From positions 62,001 through 126,000 of the forward strand of contig CAXXNZ010000028.1 in the NCBI GenBank assembly GCA_963676075.2: a DNA stretch of 64,000 nucleotides, read 5' to 3'. Made by a program: the position numbers and the translations under genes. The number at the start of each line of letters is the position of its first letter. Position 1 is the stretch's first letter. The notes beneath the pieces were generated by a model. It was not told the origin of the DNA. It ran no database searches and saw only the letters and a list, made by a program, of their open reading frames with translations. The stretch comes from JAHJQZ01 sp963676075 (GTDB lineage: Bacteria; Pseudomonadota; Alphaproteobacteria; Rhizobiales; Devosiaceae). Below, in pieces: positions 46,333 through 56,063 of this stretch.

Positions 46333-48151
46333 ATGTCGATCTCCCCGCTTGCCGATAATCCCCTCGCAACCCGCGCAGACGTCGCCAAAGCAGTCAGCGA
46401 CCTGTTCGCGCCGCTGCTGCCGCATTTTTCCCAATCGGGTGCGCGCGTTCACCTCAGCGCCAACGCGGCGCATTTCGACCAGGTCGCGGCCGCGCTCGAA
46501 GGCTTCGCCCGGCCCTTATGGGGCATTGTGCCGATGGTTGCCGGCGGCGGGAAGTTCGCGCATTGGCAGCTCTATCGGGATGGGCTCGCCAACGGCACCG
46601 ACCCGACCCATCCGGATTACTGGGGCGACATCAACGGCATCGATCAACGCCAGGTGGAGCTCGCCGCCATCGGATTTGCATTGAGGCTGGTGCGGTCCGA
46701 GCTCTGGGACCCGCTCGATGACAGGGCAAAGGCCAATGTCGCCGCCTATCTGCTCAATGCCCGCGAGTACGAATTCGTCAATTCAAACTGGAAGTTCTTC
46801 AGGGTTCTGATCGATCTCGGCCTGATCCATTGCGGCGTCCCAGTCGATCCGACCAAGCGCGAAACCTATCTGAACGACATCGAGGGTTTCGATCTCGGCA
46901 ACGGCTGGTACCGCGACGGCAACATCCGTTGCGCCGAACACTACATTCCCTTCGCCTTCCACTTCTACAGCCTCCTTTACGCCGAGCTGTCCGGCGACAC
47001 GGACCGCGCCGATATCTATCGTCAACGCGCGGCCAGTTTTACCGAGAGCATCCGCCGTTGGTACGCGCCAGACGGTGCTGCGCTGCCTTTCGGACGCAGC
47101 CTGACCTACCGGTTCGCCCACGCCGGTTTCTGGGGCGCCCTCGCCTACGCCGGCGTCGAAGCGCTGCCCTGGGGCGAGATCAAGGGCTACTACCTCAGAA
47201 ATCTCAGATGGTGGGCACGCCAACCGATCTTCGATCGCGATGGCATCTTGTCGGTGGGCTATGCCTATCCCAATCTGCTGCTGTCCGAAGGCTACAATTC
47301 CGCCGGTTCGCCCTATTGGGCCATGAAGGCCTTCCTGCCGCTGGCGCTGCCGGATGACCATCCGTTCTGGGCCGCCGAGGAAACCGAACCGCAGCGCGTG
47401 ACAGTGCCGGTTTCGCTGCCCGAACCGGGCATGGTCATCCAGAACCTGCCCGGTCACGTCGTTGCCCTGTCTTCGGGTCAGCAGAAACCGCGAGTGGCGC
47501 GGTATGATCGAGAAATACGGCAAGTTCGCCTACTCGACCCGCTACGGTTTTTCGGTCGAAGCCGACGACCGTCATTTCGACAAAGCCGCCTCCGACAACA
47601 TGCTGACCTTCAGCGACGATGGCATGCACATGCGCATGCGCGAGTTCAACGAAACCGTCGCTATTAGCGGCGACCGGCTTTATGCCAAATGGCACCCCTA
47701 TGACGACATCTCCGTCGAGACCTATATCGTGCCGGCGGGCGACTGGCACATCCGGTTGCACGAGGTCACGACGCAGCGCCGAATGGAGGTTTTGGAAGGC
47801 GGCTTTGCCATCGCCAAGCCGGATTTCGGCGTCTGGGACGAAACCGTTGCAAATGCCCGGGCCGAGGTCAAAACGGCGGATGACGTCAGCGTCATTATCG
47901 GCTTCGACGCCCGCACGCCGCGTGTCATCAGCCCGTTCTCCAACACCAATGTCATGGCGGCGCGGACGCTGGTGCCGCAATTGCGCGGTACGCTGGAGCC
48001 GGGCACGACGCTGCTCGCCACGGCTGTCTATGCAGGTCCGGTCACCGAGGGCTCCGAACTGCCGGATGCGCCAGTCTGCCCGGACATTGCCGAACTCAGA
48101 CAGTCTTTCGCCGAGAACGGCAAGAAGGTGCCCGTCTTCGAACTCACCTAG
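46333..48151 (+). CDS. DUF2264 protein, one extra base
   Basis: About 605 residues when repaired. The first ~385 residues are a helical-barrel-like DUF2264 domain (RPLWGIVPMVAGGGKFAHWQ, NSNWKFFRVLIDLGL, GYYLRNLRWWARQPIF). One extra A in 47485-47487 shifts the frame; deletion gives SSGQQNREWRGMIEKYGKFA and the C-terminal beta-rich part (MLTFSDDGMHMRMREFNETV) follows to 48151. The family occurs in polysaccharide loci and resembles glycoside hydrolase or lyase barrels, but no activity is established that I know of. It is the last gene of block C. Confidence 0.85.
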
Positions 48152-48187
48152 ATTCTGTCAGTTTATAACGGAAGCAGTCGCGAGGCC

Positions 48188-48342
48188 TCCCTCCCCCTTG
48201 TGGGGAGGGTTGGCGAACAGGACTTAGCCCTTGCTAAGTCCGTTGTGAACCTGGGTGGGGGTAAGGCCCCACGCTGGGTGCTTGTGGCTCCACCCCACCC
48301 GACTCGACTTCGTCGAGCCACCCTCCCCATCAAGGGGAGGGA
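48188..48342. repeat. 155-bp palindromic intergenic repeat with terminal inverted repeats
   Basis: The ends are imperfect inverted repeats of about 25 bp (left arm begins TCCCTCCCCCTTGTGGGGAG; the right arm reads the same on the other strand with two differences). Inside are a GACTTAG-CCCTTG-CTAAGTC hairpin and other stems. The element is non-coding and lies between two convergent genes. It looks like the dispersed structured repeats found in many Hyphomicrobiales genomes. Confidence 0.75.
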
Positions 48343-48375
48343 CGCGGAGGGTGATCCATCTGAGAATGACCTGCT

Positions 48376-49746
48376 CTAGCCTGCTGAGTTGACCCGCTCG
48401 CGCCACGCCTTGGCATAGGCACGAAGCCGGTCGGTATCGGTTGCAACAACCGGCGCCGTGTCCGGCTCGTGCCTCTCGTCCATAACCAGCATGGCAGCGC
48501 CAATGCTGGTGCCGGTGACAGAGCGTGCGATCCTGACGCCGCCGGGCCGCACCGCCGCCAGCATGGCGCAGTAATCGGCATTGTCGGCGAACGGTCCCTC
48601 GACGATTGCGGGTCCCTCGGCCCCCGCCAGATCGAGGCAGGTGTCCGTCATCAGCGCCAGATACCAGGACAGCGCGACATGACGCTGGGCCGGCGATTGC
48701 GGCTCCATGGTGAAGCCTGAAACCTGTCCGCGAAACGGCCCGGAACTCGCGACCACTGCCGGCAGCAACAGTATCGGGCCGGCAAGAACAGCGTCGCGGT
48801 CACCCAGGTTTGGCGCGACCCGAACACCCTCGCTGACAATCTCGAATTCGCGCCCGCCCATGAAGCGTGCAGACGGCACCGGCTTGCCGAAGGCATTGAC
48901 GTTGATCAGCGTATCCCGGATCGGGTCGAGCGCCGCCCTTCTGCTCCCGACCGCCATTGAGATCACCCATGTCCCGGTCGAGACGACGGCAAACGGCGCC
49001 TCGTGACCGAGCAGATAGGGCAACAGCGACGCATTGGAATCGTGGATACCAACCGAAACCGGCGTGTCCGCCGACAAGCCGGTTTCGGCCGCTATGTCCG
49101 GCAACAGCGTTCCCAATACATCGAACGGCTGGCGCGGCATGACGAGCTTGCCGGCAATACCAAGACGTTCCGCCAGCGTCGATGGCGTGCCCGCCACCGG
49201 ATTCCACAGGTCGGTGTGACAGCCGAGAGAAGAAAAGTCCGACGCCAGTTTCCCGGTCAGCCGATAGCCCCAATACTGCGGATAGGTGATGATATGGGCC
49301 GTGCGGTTCAGCAGATCCGGATCGGTACGGAACTGCCAGTACAATTGCGCGCCGAGATTGAGCCCCATGCCCAGGCGTGGTGAACCGGTTTCCGAGAAGT
49401 CGGGGCGAATACGCTGATAATCTTCAGCAAGTTCGTCAGGTCCGGTGTGCTCGTAATCGAGCATCGGCGCTGCCAGCTTTCCCTCATGATCCAGCAGCAC
49501 GGCACTGGCGCCATGGGTTGTGATGGAAATGGCATCAACACCGTGTTGCGCCTGCACCCGTGTCAGCGCCTCGCGGAAAAACTGCCACAAACCATCGAGA
49601 TCGAAATGCGGCCAGGGCGTGCCTGAGAGAACGGTGTTCGGTAGTTTCTCGACAGCGATCTCACTGAGCGTTTCGGCATCGACCAGTGCCAGTTTGGCGC
49701 TGGTCTTGCCGACATCTATGACGGCGATACGACGTGCGGCGGACAT
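48376..49746 (-). CDS. rhaK: FGGY-family L-rhamnulokinase (rhizobial RhaK type)
   Basis: 456 residues. The N-terminal ATPase-fold motif IAVIDVGKTSAKLALVD replaces the usual DxGTTS, as seen in rhizobial RhaK. The second domain has GIHDSNASLLPY and VVSTGTWVISM. It phosphorylates L-rhamnulose (or possibly rhamnose directly, as debated for RhaK). It lies three bases after the mutarotase gene and belongs to the rhaR-mutarotase-kinase operon. The sequence is intact. Confidence 0.88.
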   Translation of the reverse strand: MSAARRIAVIDVGKTSAKLALVDAETLSEIAVEKLPNTVLSGTPWPHFDLDGLWQFFREALTRVQAQHGVDAISITTHGASAVLLDHEGKLAAPMLDYEHTGPDELAEDYQRIRPDFSETGSPRLGMGLNLGAQLYWQFRTDPDLLNRTAHIITYPQYWGYRLTGKLASDFSSLGCHTDLWNPVAGTPSTLAERLGIAGKLVMPRQPFDVLGTLLPDIAAETGLSADTPVSVGIHDSNASLLPYLLGHEAPFAVVSTGTWVISMAVGSRRAALDPIRDTLINVNAFGKPVPSARFMGGREFEIVSEGVRVAPNLGDRDAVLAGPILLLPAVVASSGPFRGQVSGFTMEPQSPAQRHVALSWYLALMTDTCLDLAGAEGPAIVEGPFADNADYCAMLAAVRPGGVRIARSVTGTSIGAAMLVMDERHEPDTAPVVATDTDRLRAYAKAWRERVNSAG

Positions 49747-49749
49747 GGT

Positions 49750-50070
49750 CTAGCTCATGTGGAAGACGGTCTTGAGCGGCACCGACACCGGCTCGTTGTC
49801 GGGCTGGGTTTCCATGATGTCGGCCATATGGTCCCACCATTTGCGCATCAGCGGCGTCGTCGCCAGCTCATCGAGCCCATGATCGGTTCGGCGCCACATC
49901 ACGGCGAACAGGATGTTGGTGTCCTCGTCGAGATGGATGGAATAATCACGTACGCCGGCAGCGCGCAGCGCGGCTTCGAGTTCGGGCCAGATCTCGTCGT
50001 GCCGGCGCTTGTATTCCTCCGCCATCCCCGGATTGAGTTTCATCTTGAAGGCGTGTTTTTCCTCGGACAT
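49750..50070 (-). CDS. rhaM: L-rhamnose mutarotase
   Basis: 106 residues, the normal length. It shows the RhaM/RhaU pattern: FKMKLNPGMAEEYKRRHDEI, the His/Tyr pair in DYSIHLDEDTNILF, and MRKWWDHMADIM. It interconverts the alpha and beta anomers of L-rhamnose so the kinase or isomerase receives its preferred form. It lies 11 bases after rhaR. In rhizobia this gene is called rhaU. Confidence 0.96.
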   Translation of the reverse strand: MSEEKHAFKMKLNPGMAEEYKRRHDEIWPELEAALRAAGVRDYSIHLDEDTNILFAVMWRRTDHGLDELATTPLMRKWWDHMADIMETQPDNEPVSVPLKTVFHMS

Positions 50071-50081
50071 CTGGAGGCTTT

Positions 50082-50889
50082 CTATTCAGGTTCAGACGAT
50101 TGAGCGCTGTCGGTCGTCATGTCGGCAATCACCAGATTCACGCCGGCATCGCTGAGCACCGTTCGGTCGTCGGCCTTGAGGCCGGAATCGGTGATGATGG
50201 TCGAGATCTTGTCGAGACCGCACAGGATCAGGCTGGTGCGGGCGCGGAATTTCGAACTGTCGGCGAGAACGATCACCTCATCCGCCTGCCCCATCAACGC
50301 CAGTTCCGACTGCACGACCAGCGAGTCGGCCTCCATCACCCCATGCGCCGACAGGCCGTGGCAACCGAGAAACATGCGCTTGGCGTAGAAATGGCTGGCG
50401 ACGGCGCCGCCGAAGGGCGAAATGACGATCTGCTGCTCGCGATAGACCGTGCCGCCAGGGATGACGACGCTGGAACGCGAATTGTGAACCAGATACTCGG
50501 CGATCGGAAAGGAATTGGTGAAGACCGTCAGGTGCTTCGAGGCCAGGTGCGGCACCATCTGGAACGTCGTCGTGCCGCCATTGATGATGATCTGGTCGCC
50601 GTCATCGCAAAGCGCTGCCGCCGTTCGGGCGATGGCCCGCTTGGCGGCAAAGGTTCAATGTCTCGCTGACCGAGAACGGACGACCGATCAGGGCGTTCTG
50701 GCTAGGCGGGTCGAGCGCCTCGGCCCCGCCACGCACCCGCCTGAGAGCGCCACTCTCGTCGAGTGCCGCGATATCCCGCCGAATCGTCGCTTCGGATACG
50801 CCGATAATATCGACGAGTTCGCCGACGCTGGCGACGGGGCGCGCCTGCACCGTGGCAAGAATGATGCGATGGCGTTCCTTTTCGTGCAC
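50082..50889 (-). CDS. rhaR: DeoR-family regulator of rhamnose genes, one extra base
   Basis: About 268 residues when repaired. I use the GTG at 50889, behind GAGGAG. The DeoR helix-turn-helix is at the N-terminus (VGELVDIIGVSEATIRRDIA). The frame breaks at 50649-50651 (one extra A on the plus strand); its removal gives TLNLAAKRAIARTAAALCDD and leads into the sugar-phosphate sensor domain (TNSFPIAEYLVHN; ADSSKFRARTSLILC; LITD-like TIITDSGL). DeoR regulators usually repress sugar operons until a phosphorylated sugar binds. It is divergent from rhaA. Confidence 0.88.
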
Positions 50890-51270
50890 AGACGCTCTCC
50901 TCACGTGCCAATCAAGGCGCTGATACGGGCAATGTCAATCTCATGTGTGACAAATTGCTTCAATAGCTTGCAGGACCGATCAATTCTGCACGGATATGAT
51001 TGACACCACCTCAACCGCATGACCATTTTCATGCTTGGCAAGCCGAATTGGGAGGCAGCCATATCTGACGTCGAAATCACCCGCCTCAGCAAGTTTCGGG
51101 ACGATACACGCGCCAACGTAAGGCGCGAAGTGGACAAAAGTGTCCATCGCCCGAATTGCCTAGTTCGGTTGTGCGCGACATCACCAACAAGCCGTCGCTC
51201 CGGGGATAATGCTTGCGGATAATCCGAACCCCGGCGCACGACGATCACAAGACATAGGGAGTGAAGAAAA
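50890..51270. promoter_or_regulatory. Divergent rhaR/rhaA control region
   Basis: A 381-base gap without a supported gene. It contains a perfect inverted repeat TGGACA-AAAG-TGTCCA at 51131-51146, a candidate DeoR operator. Promoters for both directions should lie here. Confidence 0.45.
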
Positions 51271-52515
51271 ATGGGCAGTTACGATACGGCACGCGAGGTC
51301 TTCGCCAGTTGGGGCGTCGATACCGAGGTCGCCCTTGCCCGTTTGTCCAAAATCCCGATTTCGGTTCACTGCTGGCAGGGCGACGACGTTGTCGGCTTCG
51401 AAAAGAAGTCCGGCACCTCCGGCGGCGGCATCCAGGCGACCGGCAACTACCCCGGCCGCGCCCGCAACCCCGCCGAACTGCGCGCCGATCTCGATTTCGC
51501 CTATTCGAAAATTCCGGGCAAGCATCGGCTCAATCTCCATGCCTTCTACATGGACACCACGGAAAAACCCCGACCGCGACGAGATCGAGTACAAGCACTT
51601 CGAACCCTGGGTCGACTGGGCCAAGGACGCCGGTATCGGCATCGATTTCAACCCGACCTTTTTTGCCCCACGCCAAGGCCGACGACAACCTGACCCTGGC
51701 GCATCCGGACAAGGGGCATCCGCGACTTCTGGATCGAACACGGCAAGCGCAGCCGCGAGATCGCCGCCGGCATCGGCAAGGCGCTCGGCAGCGCGTCGGT
51801 CAACAACATCTGGGTTCCGGACGGATCCAAGGACATCCCCGTCGACCGCCTGCTGGCGCGCCAGCGCCTTGAGGCCGCACTCGACGAGATCATCGCGACG
51901 CCTTTCGACAAGGCGCATCTGCTGGACGCCGTCGAATCCAAACTCTTCGGCATCGGCGTCGAAGCCATGACCGTGGGCAGCCATGAGTTCTATCTCGCCT
52001 ATGCCATCAAGCGTCAGATCGTGCTGTGCCTCGACATGGGCCATTTCCACCCGACCGAGAACGTTGCCGACAAGCTGAGCTCGGTGTCGCTATCGGTCGA
52101 CGAGTTGCTGTTGCACGTCTCCCGGCCGATGCGCTGGGACAGCGATCACGTCATCCTGCTCAACGACGACATCATGATGATGGCTCAGGAACTGGTCTTC
52201 GCCGATCTCATCGAGCGCACCCATATCGGGCTCGATTTCTTCGACGCCACCATTTCGCGCACCGCCGCCTGGGTCATCGGCACCCGCAACATGCAAAAGG
52301 CCCTGTTGCGTGCCCTGCTGTTGCCGCAGGACAGGCTGAAAGCCGCCGAGGAAAAACTTGATTTCACCACACGGCTGGTTCTGACCGAAGAGGCCAAAGA
52401 CCTGCCTTACGGCGCCGTCTGGGCCGAGTTCTGCGACCGGCTCGGCGCGCCCGCCGGCGCCGCTCTCATCTCAGATCTCGACACCTATCAATCCTCGGTC
52501 GCCGACCGTAACTAG
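51271..52515 (+). CDS. rhaA: L-rhamnose isomerase (E. coli RhaA type), three extra bases
   Basis: About 413 residues when repaired. It converts L-rhamnose to L-rhamnulose. The N-terminus (SWGVDTEVALARLSKIPISV, HCWQGDDVVGFE) and the metal-site motifs HFHPTE and WDSDHV match E. coli RhaA, and VIGTRNMQKALLRALL is near the end. Three insertions break it: in AAAAACCCC (51563-51571), in CCCC (51666-51669) and in GGGG (51713-51716). Together they restore the original frame, and each segment between them is well conserved. Rhizobia usually have the unrelated-length RhaI instead. Confidence 0.93.
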
Positions 52516-52523
52516 GACCCATC

Positions 52524-53364
52524 ATGACCGCGTTTTCTCACCCGATTTCCTTCGTCAAGGAAGCAGCTCCGTTTGTCCATCTGTGCTGGGAGATGGGCTG
52601 GAACGAAGCCAATGGCGGCAATTTCTCCTGGCGTCTGCCAACCGAGGAGGCCAAGGGGCATTCTCGCGCGACTTTATCCCGATCTGACCCCCGGCCCGGC
52701 CAACGCGCTTGCGATCAATGAGCCAGATCTCGATGGCGAGTACTTTTTGGTGACCGGATCCGGGCAGTTCTTCCGCCATGCGCTCGACCATCCCAACCAG
52801 GTCTTCGGCATCGTGCAGATCGTCGAGAACGGCACCGCCTGGCGTCAGGTCTGGGGCTTTTCGTCCGGCGCCCGCCCGACGTCGGAGTTCCCGACCCACC
52901 TGGTGGCCCATGCCGTCCGGAAACGCGTCTCGAACGGGCGCGAGCGCATGATCCTTCACGCCCATCCGCCCGAGTTCATCGCCCTGTCGTTCCTCGAACC
53001 GCTCGACAGCAAGGTGTTGACCCGCGCTTTGTGGGAGAAAATGCCCGAGTGCATCGTCATCTTCCCAGACCGGTGTGCGCGTCGTGCCGCCGCTGACGCC
53101 GGGCGGCGTCGAGATTGCCGAGGCATCGCTGGTCGAACTCGAAAAGAGCCGGGTGATCTCCTGGACCCATCACGGCATCTCGCGTCCGAGGAAAACCCCA
53201 ACAAGGTCTTTGCTCTGGTCGAGACCGTTGAGAAAGCGGCCAAAATTCATCGCTTCGTCTTGTCAGCCGGCGGACCGAAGCAGGTGATCCCGGCGGACAT
53301 GCTGCGCAAGCTCTCCAACGATTTCGCTGCCATCATGGTGGCAAAGCCCGACCTGCTCGACTGA
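52524..53364 (+). CDS. rhaD: L-rhamnulose-1-phosphate aldolase (E. coli RhaD type), three indels
   Basis: About 279 residues when repaired. It cleaves rhamnulose 1-phosphate to dihydroxyacetone phosphate and L-lactaldehyde. NEANGGNFSWRL, FLVTGSGQFFRHA, the zinc ligands in MILHAHPPEF and WTHHG, and the aldolase glutamate region (CIVIFP) fit class II RhaD. Indels: an extra G in 52655-52658, an extra base in 53064-53068, and a missing G near 53182. It lies eight bases after rhaA. It lacks the dehydrogenase half found in the rhizobial bifunctional RhaD. Confidence 0.9.
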
Positions 53365-53393
53365 TCAGATCGCCGCGCCCCCCGCGCACAAAA

Positions 53394-53422
53394 AGGCCGC
53401 CGGCAGGATATGCCGACGGCCT
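53394..53422. terminator. Bidirectional hairpin between rhaD and the block E ATPase gene
   Basis: A 12-pair stem (AGGCCGCCGGCA/TGCCGACGGCCT, one mismatch that is G-T on the minus strand) with a 5-base loop, followed by TTTTT on the minus strand and a weaker GTTCATTTT on the plus strand. It separates convergent genes. Confidence 0.75.
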
Positions 53423-53447
53423 GTTCATTTTGCGGTCACAGAAGACG

Positions 53448-54533
53448 CTAAAGGCGCAACCCGTCCTTGTCGAAGGCCAGGCAATTTTCGGGATCGACGC
53501 CGAAATGGACGGTCTCGCCGCCCTTGGCCTTGGCGTGTCCGCGCTGCTCCACGGTGATCTGGGCGCCGGATTCATCGGCGACATAGACATAGTTTGTGCC
53601 GCCGAGCTGTTCGACGACAACGGCTTTGCCGGTCAATATGGTGCTTGCCTCACCGTCATGGGCAACTGCTCGGGCCTTATGCCGACGCTGACGCTGTCGC
53701 CCCTGGCGGGAGAGCCCGTGCGCATCCTGATCTTCAGTACCGGGTTGCCGAAGCTGTTCAGCTTGATCTCTGCGTGCCCGTCCTTGCAGTCCTGAACGGT
53801 CCCGGGCAGAAAATTCATTTCGGCGAGCCAATGAACCCGGCGACAAAGACATTGTCCGGATTGTCATAGAGCTCGACAGGCGAGCCGACCTGCTCGATAC
53901 GTCCCGTCACGCAACACGACAATGCGGTCGGCCAGAGTCATGGCTTCGACCTGATCGTGGGTGACGTAGATCATCGTTGCCGAAAGCCGCTGGTGCAGCT
54001 TGGCGATCTCGAGACGCATCTGGACGCGCAATTCGGCGTCGAGATTGGACAAGGGTTCGTCGAACAGAAAGACTTCCGGATTGCGCACGATGGCGCGGCC
54101 GATGGCGACCGCGCTGGCGCTGTCCACCAGACAGGGCGCGGGGCTTGCGCTGCAGCAACTCGGTCAGTTCGAGCGTTTGCGCCGCCTCGGCAACCTGCTT
54201 GGCCACCTCCGATTTCGAGACCCCCGACATCCTGAGGCCGAACCCGATATTCTGCTCGACAGTCATGTGGGGATAAAGCGCGTAGGACTGGAAAACCATG
54301 GCGACGCCGCGGTCTGCCGGATCGATGTCCGTCACGTTCTCGCTGCGATATGGACCCTGCCCCGCCGACAGGGTTTCCAACCCGGCAATGATCCTGAGAA
54401 GAGTGGACTTCCCCACATCCGATGGACCGACGAGAACTACAAATTCGCCGTTCTCGACCGTGAGATTGATGTCGCGCAACACCTCCACAAGTCCGAAAGA
54501 TTTACATACGCCTTCAACACTTAGCCCCGACAT
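53448..54533 (-). CDS. CUT1 sugar ABC transporter ATPase (UgpC/MalK type), many indels
   Basis: About 361 residues when repaired. Signature (LSGGQRQR), Walker B (VFLFDEPLSNLDAELR) and switch (VTHDQVEA) are seen. The start is ATG 54533, four bases after GGGAGG. Frame breaks: extra C at 54109-54110, extra C at 53903-53905, missing T at 53818-53820, missing C near 53653. Two more compensating pairs distort the protein without changing frame: at 54411-54421 Walker A reads GPSDVGKST in place of GPSGCGKST, and at 54346-54363. It is divergent from the block E binding-protein gene and presumably powers that importer. Confidence 0.85.
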
Positions 54534-54740
54534 CATGCCTCCCGAGCATATTATTCTATTCTTTAGATGCACCCTTTGACATTCGGATAAGCATCGAATT
54601 TCCTGTCTGTCAATCAGATGTGTGTCGGCTTTTTGCCTTGCCGAGCGGATCGAAAACGATATTAATGATGAACGTAGCTCAAGAACGCCTCGACGGAAAC
54701 TCGTCTTTGTGCGTTTGACTGCTCAATAGGGAGGATAATC
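54534..54740. promoter_or_regulatory. Divergent control region of block E importer
   Basis: A 207-base AT-rich gap between the ATPase and binding-protein genes. ATTCG (54581-54585) and CGAAT (54595-54599) form an inverted repeat with a 9-base spacer. GGGAGGA at its right end is the ribosome-binding site of the binding-protein gene. Confidence 0.4.
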
Positions 54741-55999
54741 ATGAATCGTTGGCTTATGGCCGCCGCGTTTGCTGCGCTTGGCACCAGCACCGCGTTTGCC
54801 GATACCACCATCAAGTGGCTGCACATCACGTCAGTTCCGGCCGAACTCGAACTGCTCGAGGGCGCGGCCCGCACCTATGAAGCCGCTCATCCCGGCGTGA
54901 CCATCGAAACGCAGTTTCTCGAGAACGAGGCCTTCAAGGCCAAGCTCACGACGCTGCTTGCAGTCCCCCGGATGCTCCGGACATCTTCTTTTCCTGGGGC
55001 GGCGGCGTGCTGACCGAGCCAGGCCAAGGCCGGTCGTGCTGCGTCCGATCGAGGATGTGGGTCAGCCAGGAAACCAAGGATGCCATCGGAACAGCCGGTA
55101 TTTCCGCCTTCTCGCGTGACGGCCACCTTTATGGCATCGCCCGCGACGTCGGCGAAGTCGTGCTGTGGTACAACAAGGCTCTGTTCAAGAAGGCCGGCGT
55201 CGATCCTGAATCGATGAAGACCTGGGACGGGTTCACGGCGGGCATCAAGACGTTCCAGGATGCCGGGATTACCCCGATCGCCCTCGGTGGCAAGGACAAG
55301 TGGCCGGCGCACTTCTGGTGGGCCAAGATGGTCGTGCGGCTTGCCGGCGAAACAGAGTTCGACAAGGCCGCCTCGGGCGAAGCCAGCTTCACCGACAAGC
55401 CCTTCGTCGACGCCGCGCAGAAGCTTTACGATCTGGGACAGATGAAGCCGTTCCAGCAGGGCTTCGAAGCCGCCACCTATGGTGATGCATCCGGCATGTT
55501 CGGCGACGGCAACGCCGCCATGCACCTGATGGGTGACTGGGACTACACCGTCATGAAGGACTCCTCGGCCGACAAGAAGGGCTTTCCCGATGAAGACCTC
55601 GGCATTCTGCCCTTCCCGACCGTCCCCGGTGGCGCAGGCGATCCGACCGATACGCTCGGCGGTCTCTCCGGCTGGCTGTTCTCCAAGAACGCTTCGGACG
55701 AAGCCGTGAAGTTCATGGAGTGGTACAACACCGACGTCGCGCTTCAGCAGGAGTTCGCCGCGGGCGCCTACTACATTCCGATCGCCAAGGGCGCTGCGGA
55801 CACCATGACCAACCCGTTCAAGCAGCAGGTCGCCGAAGACATCAACAAGGCGCATTGGCACGCCCTGTTCTTCGACCAGGCTCTGGGTCCGGATGTCGGC
55901 GGCGTGTTCAACGACATGTCGGCCGAGCTCGCCGCGGGCACGATCAGCCCCGAGGATGCGGCTGCCGAACTTCAGGCCGCTGCTGAAGACGCCCGGTAG
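54741..55999 (+). CDS. CUT1 sugar ABC transporter substrate-binding protein, five extra bases
   Basis: About 417 residues when repaired. Signal peptide MNRWLMAAAFAALGTSTAFA, then TTIKWLHITSVPAELELLEG. The frame breaks within 54958-55061: extra bases near 54958, in CCCCC (54965-54969), near 55020, at 55034 and in GGG (55059-55061). Correcting them yields KLTTLLQSPDAPDIFFSWGG and VLRPIEDV before SQETKDAIG. The rest (DVGEVVLWYNKALFKKAGVD, NAAMHLMGDWDY) is intact and typical of SBP_bac_1 sugar binders. It heads the plus-strand binding protein-permease-permease operon. Confidence 0.88.
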
Positions 56000-56063
56000 C
56001 AATCCCTAGGCAATGGCGGGCGGGGCCGATGCGCCCTGCCCGTCCTTCAGGAACAGAGCTCAC

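Noticed and set aside
48188..48342. A CRISPR-like or tRNA-like structure
   Set aside because: There are no regularly spaced direct repeats and no cloverleaf; it is a single palindromic repeat element.
50901..51248. A 115-codon minus-strand frame upstream of rhaR
   Set aside because: No ribosome-binding site or conserved pattern; it occupies what should be the divergent promoter region.
51271..53364. Calling rhaA and rhaD pseudogenes
   Set aside because: Every segment is conserved, active-site residues are present, and the breaks are single bases in short runs like those in rpoB.
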